In this document: one piece after another, positions 11,340-21,772 of the stretch
Layout of the letters: each line of letters begins with the position of its first letter
Numbering within the stretch: position 1 is the first letter of the stretch
NCBI GenBank assembly: GCA_963989245.1
Contig: OZ022342.1
Location: 40,624,442-40,688,441 of the forward strand
Direction of reading: 5' to 3'
DNA: 64,000 nt
DNA from: Nansenia antarctica
Taxonomy: Eukaryota; Chordata; Actinopteri; Argentiniformes; Microstomatidae
Translations under genes and position numbers: made by a program
The notes under the pieces: model-generated
What the model saw: the letters and a program-made list of their open reading frames with translations, nothing else
What the model was told of the DNA's origin: nothing
Database searches by the model: none

Positions 11340-12245
11340 CTTAGTTTAATGTCATTTCAATGTATTATAGACCTTTTCTTTACAACAAGCATAACAAAAA
11401 AAGATCGCTATTATGCCGATATTGTGCCTATGCAGGAGCGCACCATGGAAGCGTCAAGCACAGCCTTCCCATAAGGAGCGCGATTCACATTGAGATGTAC
11501 ATTCCTGTTTAGAAATAAAAGATTACCTGTGGCGTTTGACAGCGGATGATGATATACATTTAATGTAAAGTTATCTATCTAACGTTAGGCTGATGTGTGC
11601 ATGATAGACGCGCATGACCTATTTCCGAGTTTTATTTACAGCTATGGCACGTTTTAAACCAAAACAACCCGCAATCCTATCCGAGCAGTTGTTATTATGT
11701 AATATTGTTGATGGGTTATATCATTTAATGTTATTTCAATGCATTATAGACCTTTTCTTTATAACAAGCATAACAAAAGAAATCGCTGTTATGCCGAGGT
11801 GCTGTGCCTATGCTTAACATAGAAAGTTCCACAGGACAGCGGGCAGGACACCGGAGCCAGCAGGACACCAGAGCACTCATATCTGCGCGTTTGTCACAGG
11901 CTGACAGTCACCGTATTCCTCTGCCCCGACGTCAGTCCCATGGAAGTGTCAAGCACAGCCTTCCCAATAGAAATACATCGGTGCGCGATTCACATTTCAG
12001 AGATGAACAATCATGTTTATTTAGAAATAAATTATTACCTGTGGTGTTTGACAAGCATGATAGGCGTGAATTCCCCCCCCCCCCTTGGTGGTATATGACA
12101 CTATAGTTGTTATTATACCAAAACAACCGGCAATCTAATCCGAGCAGTTGTTATTATGTAATATTGTTGATGGGTTATATAATTTAATGTCATTTCAATG
12201 CATTATACACCTTTTCTTTATAACAAGCATAAAAAAAAACACTAG
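11340..12245. repeat. Diverged tandem duplications, about 0.4-0.5 kb units
   Basis: The block TTTAATGTCATTTCAATGCATTATAGACC...TATAACAAGCATAACAAAA appears near 11345, 11723 and 12181. The preceding block CCAAAACAACCCGCAATCC...GAGCAGTTGTTATTATG occurs near 11656 and 12118, and TTTAGAAATAAATTATTACCTGTGG near 11510 and 12018. The copies are 10-20% diverged with unequal spacing, so this is an old tandem duplication. No coding potential is seen. Confidence 0.6.
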
Positions 12246-12523
12246 TATTATGATGTGCTGTGTCTAATGTGGCATGACAGGCGCACATATTGACATATTT
12301 CCATCATGTCTGATAACATATGACACCCGACATTTAACTACAATTCAGCTACAAGTTGTTTAATTGGTTTTACCGCTCCAGTGCAGACTGCCATCATGGC
12401 ACCCGTTGGTTAATTGGCTCCTTATACCATAATGCCTTGCGTATCATGTATAAAAACGACCATACCACTAATCCAATAACGGCGAGAGATAAGAGAAGAC
12501 AAGTTACTGAAGAGAGAAGAGAG

Positions 12524-13918
12524 ATGGCAATCCCAAAGAAAGAATACCACAAATGTAAGTATTTACTTCGTTAATGAAGTTTATAAAACGTTGACCATCG
12601 TATTGTAATGTCTAGTTTTATGTCTAGTTTATATTAGTTTTATATTGTAATGCTAGTATGCTGATGATGGATTATTGTTATGGCTGATTTGTGCTTGACA
12701 TCTTGATGCCAAAATGTAACTATATATGACTACCGAAATTTAATTAAAATTCCAGAATTGCTTTCTTTTGGTTCTGAACAATGATACAACTATGTTCTGT
12801 CATTAGGGACACATGAGCAAACCAGGCAGCTGATTACTTACCGCAGTGATAACGAAGGGAAATTCCAGAAAAACAAATCAGCGGCAAAATCCCTCTGGGA
12901 GTGAGTCATTTGTTTTAAAGTTGCTTTACTGCATACAACCGTCTATGTTTTATAAACATTTTTACATTCTGTTACATTATTTTTTATTACTGTTATGATA
13001 CAGGACATTTATTAAAGAAGTCGGCCTGGAGGGGATAATGAACGCCCAGCAGGCATCCAAGAAATGGGAAAATCTAAAGAAAAAATATAAGGTAACCAGA
13101 GAGCAATGTGGTTAGATGTACTCTTTAAGCTTTTTTCCATCACGAATACTGAAGGTGGACTGTAAGAAAGGCATAAAAGCATTATTTGTAATTCTTGTCA
13201 TTATTAACATTGTGTGTGTTTATGTACAGTATGTGTGTTTATTGCAGCAGTTGAAAACTCCCAAAACGGGGTCTGGGACTGAGGCGGGAGAAATGACTGC
13301 TGCCAACTGGCAGTATTTCTTGAATATGCATGATGTGCTGGGTGTTAGGCCATCAATTGACCCGCCTGTGGTGGTCAGTTCATTGGAGACTGGTCTCAAG
13401 GTAAAGTTTGAAGATTAGATACAATCACATTTACCAAGTAATGCAACAGTAATTCCACCCCTCCCCTCCTAAATTTCGTTGTTTGGTACCTGTACTGTAG
13501 CAATGACAAATAAAGTCCATTCCATTCCATTCCAACAGTAATTCATCAATGTCTGGCATGTATTTCCTTCTCATTTGTTGTTGTTTTTCTTTCAGGAAAC
13601 GCCCAACCCCACCGCAGCCTCTCCCTCCGCCTCAGCCTCCGCCCCCGCCCCAGCCTCCTCCTCCGCCTCCGCCCCCGCCCCAGCCTCTCCCTCCGCCTCA
13701 GCCTCCGCCCCTGCCCCAGCCTCAGCCTCCACTTCAGCCCCCGCCGGAACCAGAGCCAGAGCCTCAGCCTCAGCTCAGCCTCCACCTCCGCCCCAGCCCC
13801 AGCCAGCCCTCAAACACCGAGGAGGAAGAAGAGGAAGGCCAGCTTGCAGACCCTCATAGAGAGGGATATGGAGCTAGAACAACAGCGTCACGCAACAAAT
13901 GACGCAAATACAAAATAA
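12524..13918 (+). pseudogene. Harbinger Myb/SANT-like DNA-binding protein, five exons, one frameshift
   Basis: Exons 12524-12554, 12807-12900, 13004-13091, 13248-13400 and 13596-13918 have GT/AG borders and agreeing phases. The first three join into a Myb/SANT-like trihelix domain: KWTHEQTRQLITYR, KSAAKSLWETFIKEVGLEG, and QQASKKWENLKKKYK. Exon 4 gives TGSGTEAGEMTAANWQYF. Exon 5 opens with a long Ala/Ser/Pro repeat and should close with KRKASLQTLIERDMELEQQRH, a short coiled coil ending at TAA 13916-13918. That ending is one frame off; a missing C in the CAGCCT repeat near 13774 accounts for it exactly. Partner of the transposase at 14446-16068. The family role, helping import the nuclease and bind DNA, is known for Harbinger systems; activity here is doubtful. 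Confidence 0.7.
13456..13532 (+). mobile_element. 77-bp truncated L2 end with 12-bp target duplication
   Basis: Matches the last bases of the L2 3' UTR (TTTCGTTGTTTGGTACCTG...ACAAATAAAG) and ends in a CATTC repeat. It is flanked by CAACAGTAATTC at 13444-13455 and 13533-13544. It lies in intron 4 of the Harbinger Myb-like gene, so it landed after the Harbinger element was in place. Confidence 0.85.
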
Positions 13919-13975
13919 TTCCTCTCCCTTTTTAAACAATTAGTTGATAAAATACCCGATAAATAGTTTAGTATT

Positions 13976-14040
13976 CCATCAACTTTGCTAAAGGAAAGTC
14001 CTTATTTCCTGGATTTTCCTTTAGCAAATTGATGGAATAG
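13976..14040. repeat. Inverted repeat (hairpin) between converging Harbinger genes
   Basis: TATTCCATCAACTTTGCTAA at 13971-13990 is mirrored by TTAGCAAATTGATGGAATA ending at 14040, arms about 26 bp with one missing base and a spacer of about 15 bp. It sits between the stop of the Myb-like gene and the 3' end of the transposase gene. It may act in 3' end formation or be a tiny MITE; the sequence does not decide. Confidence 0.65.
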
Positions 14041-14445
14041 GCCCCAAGTTGTTTACAGTTCTGTTCCAGTTTGTGCTATTCGTCCGTATATTTTTGTATT
14101 TATGTTTTACTGTTACTCTTAATTTTATTTAAGTGTTTGTTTCGAACTAATTGTTGGTAGATTCATTGTGAGCATGAATAATAGATTGTGTTCTATAATA
14201 AAACCACATTTTTCCATGTAGCTAGTTAGTAGCTACGTTCCCAAGACAACTAAACAGTAAAAATCAAAAATTCTAAGACAGATATTTTAGTAAAGACATT
14301 TTTTATATGAAGAAATCAAAGACTTCTGCTTCTGCAGCATCTGACAAATTAGAACAAGCCTAAAATGGCTGTAAATGGTATCAACATGGCAACAACATAT
14401 GAACTATATACAATTCTACATTTCTGGGTCACAAACAGCATTCTA

Positions 14446-16068
14446 CTATGGTGCTTGCACATGGCCCGAAACCAAGGCAGCCAGTCTGTCCCAGTCTGTA
14501 GCATTCCCAGATGTCTCGTTAGCTGCTAGGGGCTCACCGGGAGGTTGGGGATCAAACATGTCCTGTGCATCTGGATCTAGCTCCAGCATGTCCCCATTAT
14601 CGAGACACACACTGTGCAAAAAGGCACAGGACGCAACAACCACAGGTGCAAATGTGGGTTTAACCTCCAAGGCTTTGAACAGGGTAGATCTCGATCTTGT
14701 CTTCATCATTCCAAAAGCCCTTTCTATGATGCTGCGGCCTCTGGAATGAGAATAATTGAAGCGCCCCTGTATTTCTCCATTAATGGGTTCCCTGTACGGT
14801 GTGATCAGGCTGATTGGTGTGTCCAAACAGGGATAGCCACCATCACCCAGAAGCATGTAACCCGTGGGAGGGTACTGTCTGGTCCTGTAAAATGTACTGT
14901 TCTTCATGATGCGCGTGTCATGAACCGACCCCGGGTAGCCTACAAAGATGCCAAGTAATTTCCCATTCGAATCACAAATTGCCTGCATGTTTATAGAAAA
15001 GAATCCTTTGTAATTCAAATAGTCAAATCGGTGTAGTAGAGTGGGTTTGATCCTGATATGGCAGCCATCAATTGCACCCACAACATTGTTGAAGGCAGGG
15101 CTTCCTGATAGCAGGGCAAATCCTTGCCCAACAGCATGAAGCTCTCCTGCCTGTGGGAGATAGATGGCTCGCTTGAGGTTGTTCCAAATATGTTGTGCAA
15201 CTCTGTGGATGACGCGGTGGATTGTGGATTTTGGAACATTAAACACACAGCATACAACCCGATAGGACAGTCCATGAGCCAGCCAGTACACATACATAAG
15301 GACTTCCATTTGATTTCCCCAGCGATGATCCTGTTCTCTCTGTAGGAGCCTCTGCAGACCATGCATGGCTCTTCTGCTGAGGCGGAAATCCTGTGTCAGC
15401 TCGGCCTCTACATTAAACCACACACGCAGGATGGGCAGGTGGTGATTCAACGTGCAGTATTTCATAGGATGACCAGTCTGTAAAAGGAAATACGTTCACA
15501 TCTTTTAGTCTGAATAGGAAGGAATTTACTGCGGGACATTTCCCCATTCCCCATCCCCCAAGCAATTTCTCCATCCCCCCAAACCAAACGCATATGGAAC
15601 AAACACTTTAATAGCACGATAGCATTAATTACCACGTAATTACGCCGTGTACGCATTGTACTGCACACAGATTATCACACAATCAACACACAAATCAATA
15701 ATACAAAAAGTAAAAGGTTGGTTACTCGTTGAGGCATGTTGTGTTGCTTGGTTAAAGCACGTTTTGCAGTCAATCGTAAGTAAGTAAGTAAAGCTTTGTT
15801 TATATAGCACCTTTCATAAAAGAAATGCAGCTCAAAGTGCTTTCCAACAGGAAGAAGAACATATATAAAAACATATACATGCATAGAATGAATATAAAAG
15901 CAGGGGGGGGAAGTAAAAAGAAACGGTAAAGATCGTACATACCCAACGCTGTTCCATCAGTATTCTCGTGCGTCGAAGACGTCTTGCTCTTCCATGATTT
16001 CTCATAAACAGTTGAAAAAATATGCTTAGAGCACACGCAACAGAAGTAAGTTCAGCTGAAGAAAGCAT
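14446..16068 (-). CDS. HARBI1-like Harbinger transposase (DDE nuclease), two exons
   Basis: Exon 1 is 16068-15943 (ATG, 42 codons, ending EQRW before GTATGT) and exon 2 is 15477-14446 (after TTTTACAG, 343 codons and stop). Both borders are phase 0, giving 385 residues, close to the 340-400 usual for the family. An in-frame ATG at 15465 exists but the spliced start gives the expected N-terminal basic region (RNHGRARRLRRTR). Catalytic residues by motif: D in GAIDGCHI (about residue 179), D in LGDGGYP (about 254), E in SIIERAFG (about 295); VHDTR lies between. The exon 2 frame is open throughout. The intron holds GTAA repeats and a LINE tail. It would cut and rejoin the element ends together with the Myb-like partner. 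Because that partner is frameshifted, the locus may no longer be autonomous. Confidence 0.85.
15779..15848 (-). repeat. LINE tail fragment in transposase intron, with GTAA microsatellite
   Basis: GTAAGTAAGTAAGTAAAG is followed by TTATATAGCACCTTTCATA and CAGCTCAAAGTGCTTTCC, the reverse of a common fish LINE 3' end (AAAGCACTTTGAG...GCTATATAAA). It is a truncated insertion with its simple-repeat tail. Confidence 0.5.
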
Positions 16069-16129
16069 TGTGAGGTGTGAATTTGCAAGCAAAATCTTAA
16101 CGTGTGTTATTAGATGGTTCCCTGATGAT

Positions 16130-16236
16130 GGTGCTAAAATGTTTTGGTGGGGCACAGGTTATGGGGGCATGCTCCACGGGGAAGAATATCAACTTTAAAA
16201 TCTGGATTTACAGTCAATTTTAGCATGAGAATAGCT
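16130..16236 (+). mobile_element. hAT terminus fragment (same family as 40148-41673)
   Basis: The segment from TGGTGCTAAAATGTTTTGG to TTTTAGCATGAGAATAG is about 95% identical to the reverse complement of 41560-41665, the right end of a hAT with proven TIRs. The outermost CAGTGGCGGC is lost here and the rest of the element is replaced by the minisatellite that follows. Confidence 0.7.
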
Positions 16237-17405
16237 CTACCCCCCTCTACAGACCTCTCCATCCCCTCTACCCACCTCTACAGACCTCTCCATCCCCTCT
16301 ACCCCCCTGTACAGACCTCTCCATCCCCTCTACCCCCTGTACAGACCTCTCCATCCCCTCTACCCCCTGTACAGACCTCTTCATCCCCTCTACCCTCCTC
16401 TACAGACCTCTTCATCCCCTCTACCCTCCTCTACAGACCTCTTCATCCCCTCTACCCCCCTGTACAGACCTCATCCCCTCTACCCCCCCTGTACAGACCT
16501 CTCCATCCCCTCTACCTTCCTCTACAGACCTCTCCATCCCCTCTACCCTCCTCTACAGACCTCTTCATCCCATCTACCCCCCTGTACAGACCTCTTCATC
16601 CCCTCTACCCCCCTGTACAGACCTCTTCATACCCTCTACCCCCCTGTACAGACCTCTTCATCCCCTCTACCCCCCTGTACAGACCTCTTCATCCCCTCTA
16701 CCCCTCTGTAAAGACCTCTTCATCCCCTCTACCCCTCTGTACAGACCTCTTCATCCCCTGTACAGACCTCTTCATCCCCTCTACCCCCCTGTACAGACCT
16801 CTTCATCCCCTCTACCCCCCCTGTACAGACCTCTTCATCCCCTCTACCCCCCTGTACAGACCTCTTTATCCCCTCTACCCCCCTGTACAGACCTCTTCAT
16901 CCCCTCTACCCCCCTGTACAGACCTCTCCATCCCCTCTACCCCCCCTGTACAGACCTCTTCATCACCTCTACCCCTCTGTACAGACCTCTTCATCCCCTC
17001 TACCCCCCTGTACAGACCTCTTCATCCCCTCTACCCCCCTGTACAGACCTCTTCATCCCCTCTACCCCTCTGTACAGACCTCTTCATCCCCTCTACCCCT
17101 CTGTACAGACCTCTTCATCCCCTGTACAGACCTCTTCATCCCCTCTACCCCCCTGTACAGACCTCTTCATCCCCTCTACCCCCCCTGTACAGACCTCTTC
17201 ATCCCCTCTACCCCCCTGTACAGACCTCTTCATCCCCTCTACCCCCCTGTACAGACCTCTTCATCCCCTCTACCCCCCTGTACAGACCTCTCCATCCCCT
17301 CTACCCCCCCTGTACAGACCTCTTCATCACCTCTACCCCCCTGTACAGACCTCTTCATCACCTCTACCCCCCCTGTACAGACCTCTTCATCACCTCTACC
17401 CCCCC
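16237..17405. repeat. 31-bp minisatellite array, about 1.17 kb
   Basis: About 38 units of CTGTACAGACCTCTTCATCC plus CCTCTACCCCC, 29-32 bp long with C-run length changes. No unit contains a stop in any forward frame, so a 467-codon open frame runs through it; its translation cycles every 31 residues and it is not a gene. A higher-order repeat is present: variant units near 16751 and 16921 recur 364 bp later at 17115 and 17285. Confidence 0.9.
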
Positions 17406-17510
17406 AGTTTTCTCTACAATTTCTACAATTTTCTCTCTACAGTTTCTACATGTCAACGTGTACCGAAACACTTGTTTCCAACGTGGTCCTACGTTTCTCC
17501 TACACCAAGA

Positions 17511-17572
17511 CACATACAAAGGGCATAGAAACATACAAAGAGCATAGAAACATACAAAGAGCATAGAAGATA
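17511..17572. repeat. Short tandem repeat, 19-bp unit, three copies
   Basis: ACATACAAAGAGCATAGAA is repeated three times with one G/A change in the first copy. Confidence 0.7.
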
Positions 17573-18344
17573 CAATCAGAATACAGTCTGCCATTCCTTC
17601 TCCCAGCATCGATTTGGTTTTCCTATCATGACTGAAGGACAGATGATTCACTTACTTACACAAGTTTGACTTCGGTAATAGGTCCAGTTGCAATATCATC
17701 AAGTTGGGAACAAAAGATGCCTCCTTCTAATCCATTTGTTCAATTTGTTTACAAAGTCCGGTAGTGGTTTGCTCTGCTGTGTGATTTGCTGTATAGTTCT
17801 ATATTCCCCCTGCGTGTTGGTCGCACGGCAGCGGAGACGGCAGCGGAGACGGTCGCTGATAATTAAGACCAGCAGTAGAATGTTGCCAATAGACATATTA
17901 CACAAAACACAAAACGAACAAAACAAATAAAAACACGAAGCAAACATTACTAGCCGCCATAGCCATGGTGAAGCAGGTGAACGAACGTGATCTGAAATGT
18001 AGGTTAGCTACGCCGGCCGTATGACATGACGTAAGCACGTACGATTTTTTGTGCATGTCCCAAAACCCCATAGACAAATGACCGAATGGCCTGAAGTTAC
18101 CAAAATAGATTTTACATGCAAGTCTACGAGAACAGCCTAGTGCAATTTCGAGTAGAGTGAAAGTTGCCCTGAAAGGGGCGGGACTTGAAGCTGATTGGAA
18201 CATACTCCACAGAACACTAGCTGATTGGACTATGATATTCAGAAGCAACACTGTCTAGAAGTCATAGAAAAAAAATCTCTCTCTTCTCCCTTTGGTGGGG
18301 CATTGTCCAATTGCCCCTAATGAACCAGCCTCCCCTGCTCTAAT
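17573..18344. other. Intergenic, no gene recognised
   Basis: CpG-containing unique-looking sequence. A small in-tandem GGAGACGGCAGC repeat lies near 17832. Minus-strand frames are open for up to 117 codons but show no domain I know. Confidence 0.4.
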
Positions 18345-19240
18345 CTGAATACTTTTTTCTGTAACGAGTATTCTAAAGCGATACTATTTTCAAATCAGTA
18401 ATCGGATTAAAGTTACTTATTCAAGTGACTGTGCGTTACTATTGCGTTACTACCTCATAACTTAGGCTAAATGCAGTATTTCTTTGTAATGTTCGATAGT
18501 AAACATGTTTCTCGCGTCTTGGGGAGTGACGTCAGTGCTCACGTTTTCAACACGAGGTTACTATGGAAGGCCATGCCCGCAAAAAACGGCTCTCGACTAT
18601 CGCGAGATTGCAGCAGAATCGCTCACGTGTATCACCACGCTGATTGCACAGTGTAAACAGAAGCGTAGCCTACACAATGGAGCGAGAACAGAGATATGCG
18701 TTAAATAGCTGGAAATATAAGGATTATTTTGAGTTTGTGTCAGCAAAGGATGACAAGAACATAAATGTTGATCATTGATAAACTCAGACTCACCCAGTTT
18801 AGGATTAGGATTATATTAGGATCATATCTGAATGGTCAGGGTAGGTTTTAGGTTTTGTGAAACCACTCCTTGCTAGTTACTGTTAAATAAAGATTATATT
18901 TATTTTATTGTTTAAAAACAAGTATTTATGTTGGGTGAGGCAAATAAAGACTCTTTATTTTGTTGTTTTAAGTTATTGTTTAAAGTTTAATTATGTAATT
19001 TAAGTTACTGTTAAAATAAAGTGAGTTTTGGCAAAACCAGTTTTCATTTTTATGTTGCGGGGGGGGGGGGGCGGGGGGTCGGGTGCCTAGGCAGCTGCCA
19101 ATAGTAACTAAAAAAGTAACTAGTAATCTAACTTAGTTACTTTTAAAATCAAGTAATCAGTAAAGTAACTAGATTACTTTTTAAAGGAGTAATCAGTAAT
19201 CAGTAATCAGAATACTTTTTCAAAGTAACTGTGGCAACAC
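18345..19240. mobile_element. hAT-type non-autonomous remnant ending GTGGCAACACTG
   Basis: Both sides consist of repeated AGTAATC/GTTACTTT words (18345-18450 and 19100-19235), in inverted relation, and the right end reads AAAGTAACTGTGGCAACACT. This is the look of fish non-autonomous elements whose termini begin CAGTGTTGCC. The left terminus is not clearly preserved. The middle has a CpG-rich promoter-like stretch (18500-18720) and a G-run at 19060. Confidence 0.45.
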
Positions 19241-19386
19241 TGGTCATGGTCGGTATGACGCGGAGCTGATCAGACGCATTTGTTTGCTCCGCTACAAGTT
19301 TGAAATAAATTCTTAAAAGAAAGCTCACATTCAAAGATCTTACATTAAGAATTTAGTATTAAAAGGTTAGCCGCAAGAAATACACT

Positions 19387-20225
19387 ATGCCACCTAAGAA
19401 AAAGGCCACCAAAGACATCACTATAGGCCTAATGACTGGTTCTGAGGACGAAAACACTGAGGAAAGCAGTACGAACAGCGCCGTGGGCTCTGAGGATATT
19501 CTCAAGGCCATCCTCGACATGAAAGCTGAATTCTCCGGTAAACTTGAAAAAGTTCTGTCTGTAATGGACAATATCAGCAGAGAAGTCAAAGAGTGTGCTG
19601 GCCGAGTCTCACAGGCGGAGCTACGCATTTCGGAGGCCGAGGGCAACATCGGAACCCTGAACGTAACCACCAGCGCTCTGGAAGAAAAAGTTATTAGGCT
19701 CACCTCCAAACTAGTTGATCTAGAAGGCCGCAGTCGGAGATCGAACCTGAGGCTGGTCCACCTCCCGGAGGGTGCGGAGGGAAAAGATGCTTGCTCATTT
19801 TTGGAGCAGTGGATTCCCGACGCCCTGGATATGGGGACACTATGCTTTCCTTTGATCATCGAGAGAGCTCACCGAATCTCTGGCCCAAGGTCCAATCCCG
19901 ACGCACCACCGAGGCTCTGATAATGAAATTCCTAAACTACAAGGATAAGGAGCGCGTCGCGAATGCAGCCAGGGCGAAAGGGAGAGTTCTCTACAAGAAT
20001 CAGCACGTCATGTTTTTCCCAGATCTACCCATGGAAGTTCATAAACAGCAGAAGCGATTTGACGGCGTTAAACAGCGGCTACGGGCCAAGGCTATTCGAT
20101 ATGGAATAATCTACCCAGCGCGCCTGAGGATAACCCACAACGACCGTTCATATGTTTTTGAAACACCGACAGAGGTAGAGGATTTTTTGGAGACACTAAG
20201 CAATGGAGTAGCAGAACAACGATGA
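19387..20225 (+). pseudogene. Tx1-type LINE ORF1, one frameshift
   Basis: ORF1 proteins bind the element RNA. The first part (19387-19920) has an acidic, low-complexity N-terminus, a predicted coiled coil (heptad-like SREVKECAGRVSQAELRISE and following) and the RNA-binding start RRSNLRLVHLPEG. It then runs into a stop at 19918. The continuation (ALIMKFLNYKDKERV, KNQHVMFFPDLP, YPARLRITHNDRS, to a stop at 20223-20225) is in another frame. One missing G in GAGGCTCTG near 19914 accounts for the shift. Otherwise both halves look intact, so the lesion may be recent or a sequence error. Confidence 0.8.
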
Positions 20226-21232
20226 TCAACGCACAGTAAGACTCTTTTTTTTTTCTCTCTTCTTTTCCTGTGTGTGTATGCCTGATCAAGACTGATCTCC
20301 TTTGACTTTGTTTGAAGAGGAAAGTTATGGCTGGAAGTATATTTCCATTATTTTTTGTTGTAAACATCTGACTTTTTTCAAACGCCTAACTCTTAGCCTA
20401 CACGGCGAATAATAACGATTTATGCCGGCTCCGTTTGAAGAGGAAAGCGACGTCTAGAACACTACCTCCATGCTCTTTTTTTTAAACGTATTTTAATTTC
20501 TTATTTGTGTGTGTGTGTGTTCTAGACACCTGTCCTTTTTTTCCACAACGTTTAACTCTTAGCTGTACGGGACTCTATGCACACGGCGAACAATGTAAGA
20601 TCAATGTAAGATCTTGGCCTGAATTATTTCTATGAAATTGGTCCTTTAAAAAGATATGATACGCTTTCGTTGCTTGTTTTGTTTCATTTGCTCACTATGC
20701 TTGGGCTGTCATTAAAGTGAGAATAGAACTTTGTACTTGTGGCGGGGCTGAAGATGCCTAGAGGGTGTACAGGGAGGACAGAACCGCTGTACACGGAGGT
20801 GTCGTGTTTTTGTTGTTTTTTCTTGTCTATCGGATAGTTGCCAGAGTAGTTGGTGAGTCGCGAGCGACTATCGAGAGCTGAGATGCAGGGGTGGATAGTT
20901 CTTCCCCTCATTTCTCTATCTGTTGTTTGTTTTGGGGTTTTATTTGGGTTTTATTTTTCACAGGGACCAGGGCCCTATTCCACGAAGCTCGATAAAGTTC
21001 TGAGCCTCGATAAAGTTTTAAGCCTCGAAAATGTTAGCTTGCGTTCGGTGCCATCAATGTGGCTCAAATAATTCGCTGCTTGGTTGAGTTCCTTCTGAGT
21101 CAGATATAACTAGCCTGGTCGCGACCAGGCTAAAACACAGGCTATAGTGAGACGCGCGTCGAAAAAGGCTCACAGGCGGAAACTACATCCCGAACGACAG
21201 TTCCTCCCTAGGAAATATTAGTTCCCACTTCA

Positions 21233-21372
21233 CACGAGATAGATAGATTAGATAGTTTGACTGTGTGATAGATAGATAATTTGATATTTTGAAAGTGTGA
21301 TCGATCGATAGATAGTTTGATTGTGTGATAGATAACTTGATATTTTGAAAGTGTGATAGATAGATCGATATA
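21233..21372. repeat. GATA/GATC-type repeat with about 58-bp superunit
   Basis: GATAGATA words are interspersed with TTTGATATTTTGAAAGTGTGA, which occurs at about 21281 and 21336. So a longer unit of about 55-58 bp has been duplicated around the tetranucleotide repeat. Confidence 0.6.
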
Positions 21373-21439
21373 TCAATAAAGAAAAGAGTGTAAAAAAAAA
21401 AAGTAATTCTCTCAACTTGCATTGCCGTCATCACAGCGG

Positions 21440-21510
21440 TCTGGCTGGCGTAGTGGTTAAGGCTGCGGACTCGAGTTCCAAAGGTTGCGAGTTCGAGACT
21501 TGACTAAGTC
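21440..21510 (+). repeat. tRNA-like (pol III A/B box) module, SINE head
   Basis: GCTGGCGTAGTGGTTAAGG resembles an A box and GGTTGCGAGTTCGAGAC a B box, 31 bp apart, followed by a T-run (about 21521-21533) that could end pol III transcription. The acceptor arms do not pair, so it is not a working tRNA; a SINE head or tRNA relic fits better. Confidence 0.45.
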
Positions 21511-21687
21511 ATTCATTTTTTTTTTTTTTGCATTTAACCGAAGATTTCATGCAAAGGTTTCAAACACCATTGTAATCGTGTCAGTTCTTGTAAATTAGCC
21601 TGCCCCATAATTTTATAGCCTACATACTTTTTTAGATGAGATTTTAGATTAGATTCAGACAACGAAATGCAGTAAAAAGTGCGCCTG

Positions 21688-21772
21688 AAGAGGGATTTGA
21701 ACCACCGATATAAAATGACGAATAAATCCTATGGCAGCGGTCGATACCACTAGGCCATTGTGGCGATATGAC
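21688..21772 (-). repeat. Second tRNA-like module, opposite strand
   Basis: Read on the minus strand: AATGGCCTAGTGGTATCGAC (A box-like) and GTGGTTCAAATCCCTC (B box-like). It faces the module at 21440-21510. No full cloverleaf is formed. Confidence 0.45.

Larger units (their letters stand above)
12400..16128. mobile_element. PIF/Harbinger-type element with two converging genes
   Basis: Harbinger elements carry a Myb/SANT-like DNA-binding protein and a DDE nuclease that act together in transposition. Both are here in convergent orientation: the Myb-like gene (12524-13918, +) and the HARBI1-like transposase (14446-16068, -). I could not identify the terminal inverted repeats or the 3-bp target duplication, so the outer limits are approximate. 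Younger insertions lie inside: a 77-bp L2 end and a LINE tail in the transposase intron. Confidence 0.6.

Noticed and set aside
13549..13902. Proline-rich 117-codon frame
   Set aside because: It is another frame of the Ala/Ser/Pro repeat in exon 5 of the Harbinger Myb-like gene; the spliced frame and the conserved ending lie elsewhere.
16144..17547. 467-codon open frame on the + strand
   Set aside because: It translates a 31-bp minisatellite that has no stop in any forward frame; the periodic protein is a by-product.
17898..18251. 117-codon minus-strand frame
   Set aside because: Hydrophobic ending and no homology that I recognise; no splice or promoter context to support it.
21440..21510. 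Possible functional tRNA gene
   Set aside because: Boxes A and B are recognisable but the acceptor and anticodon stems do not pair, so I kept it only as a tRNA-like module.
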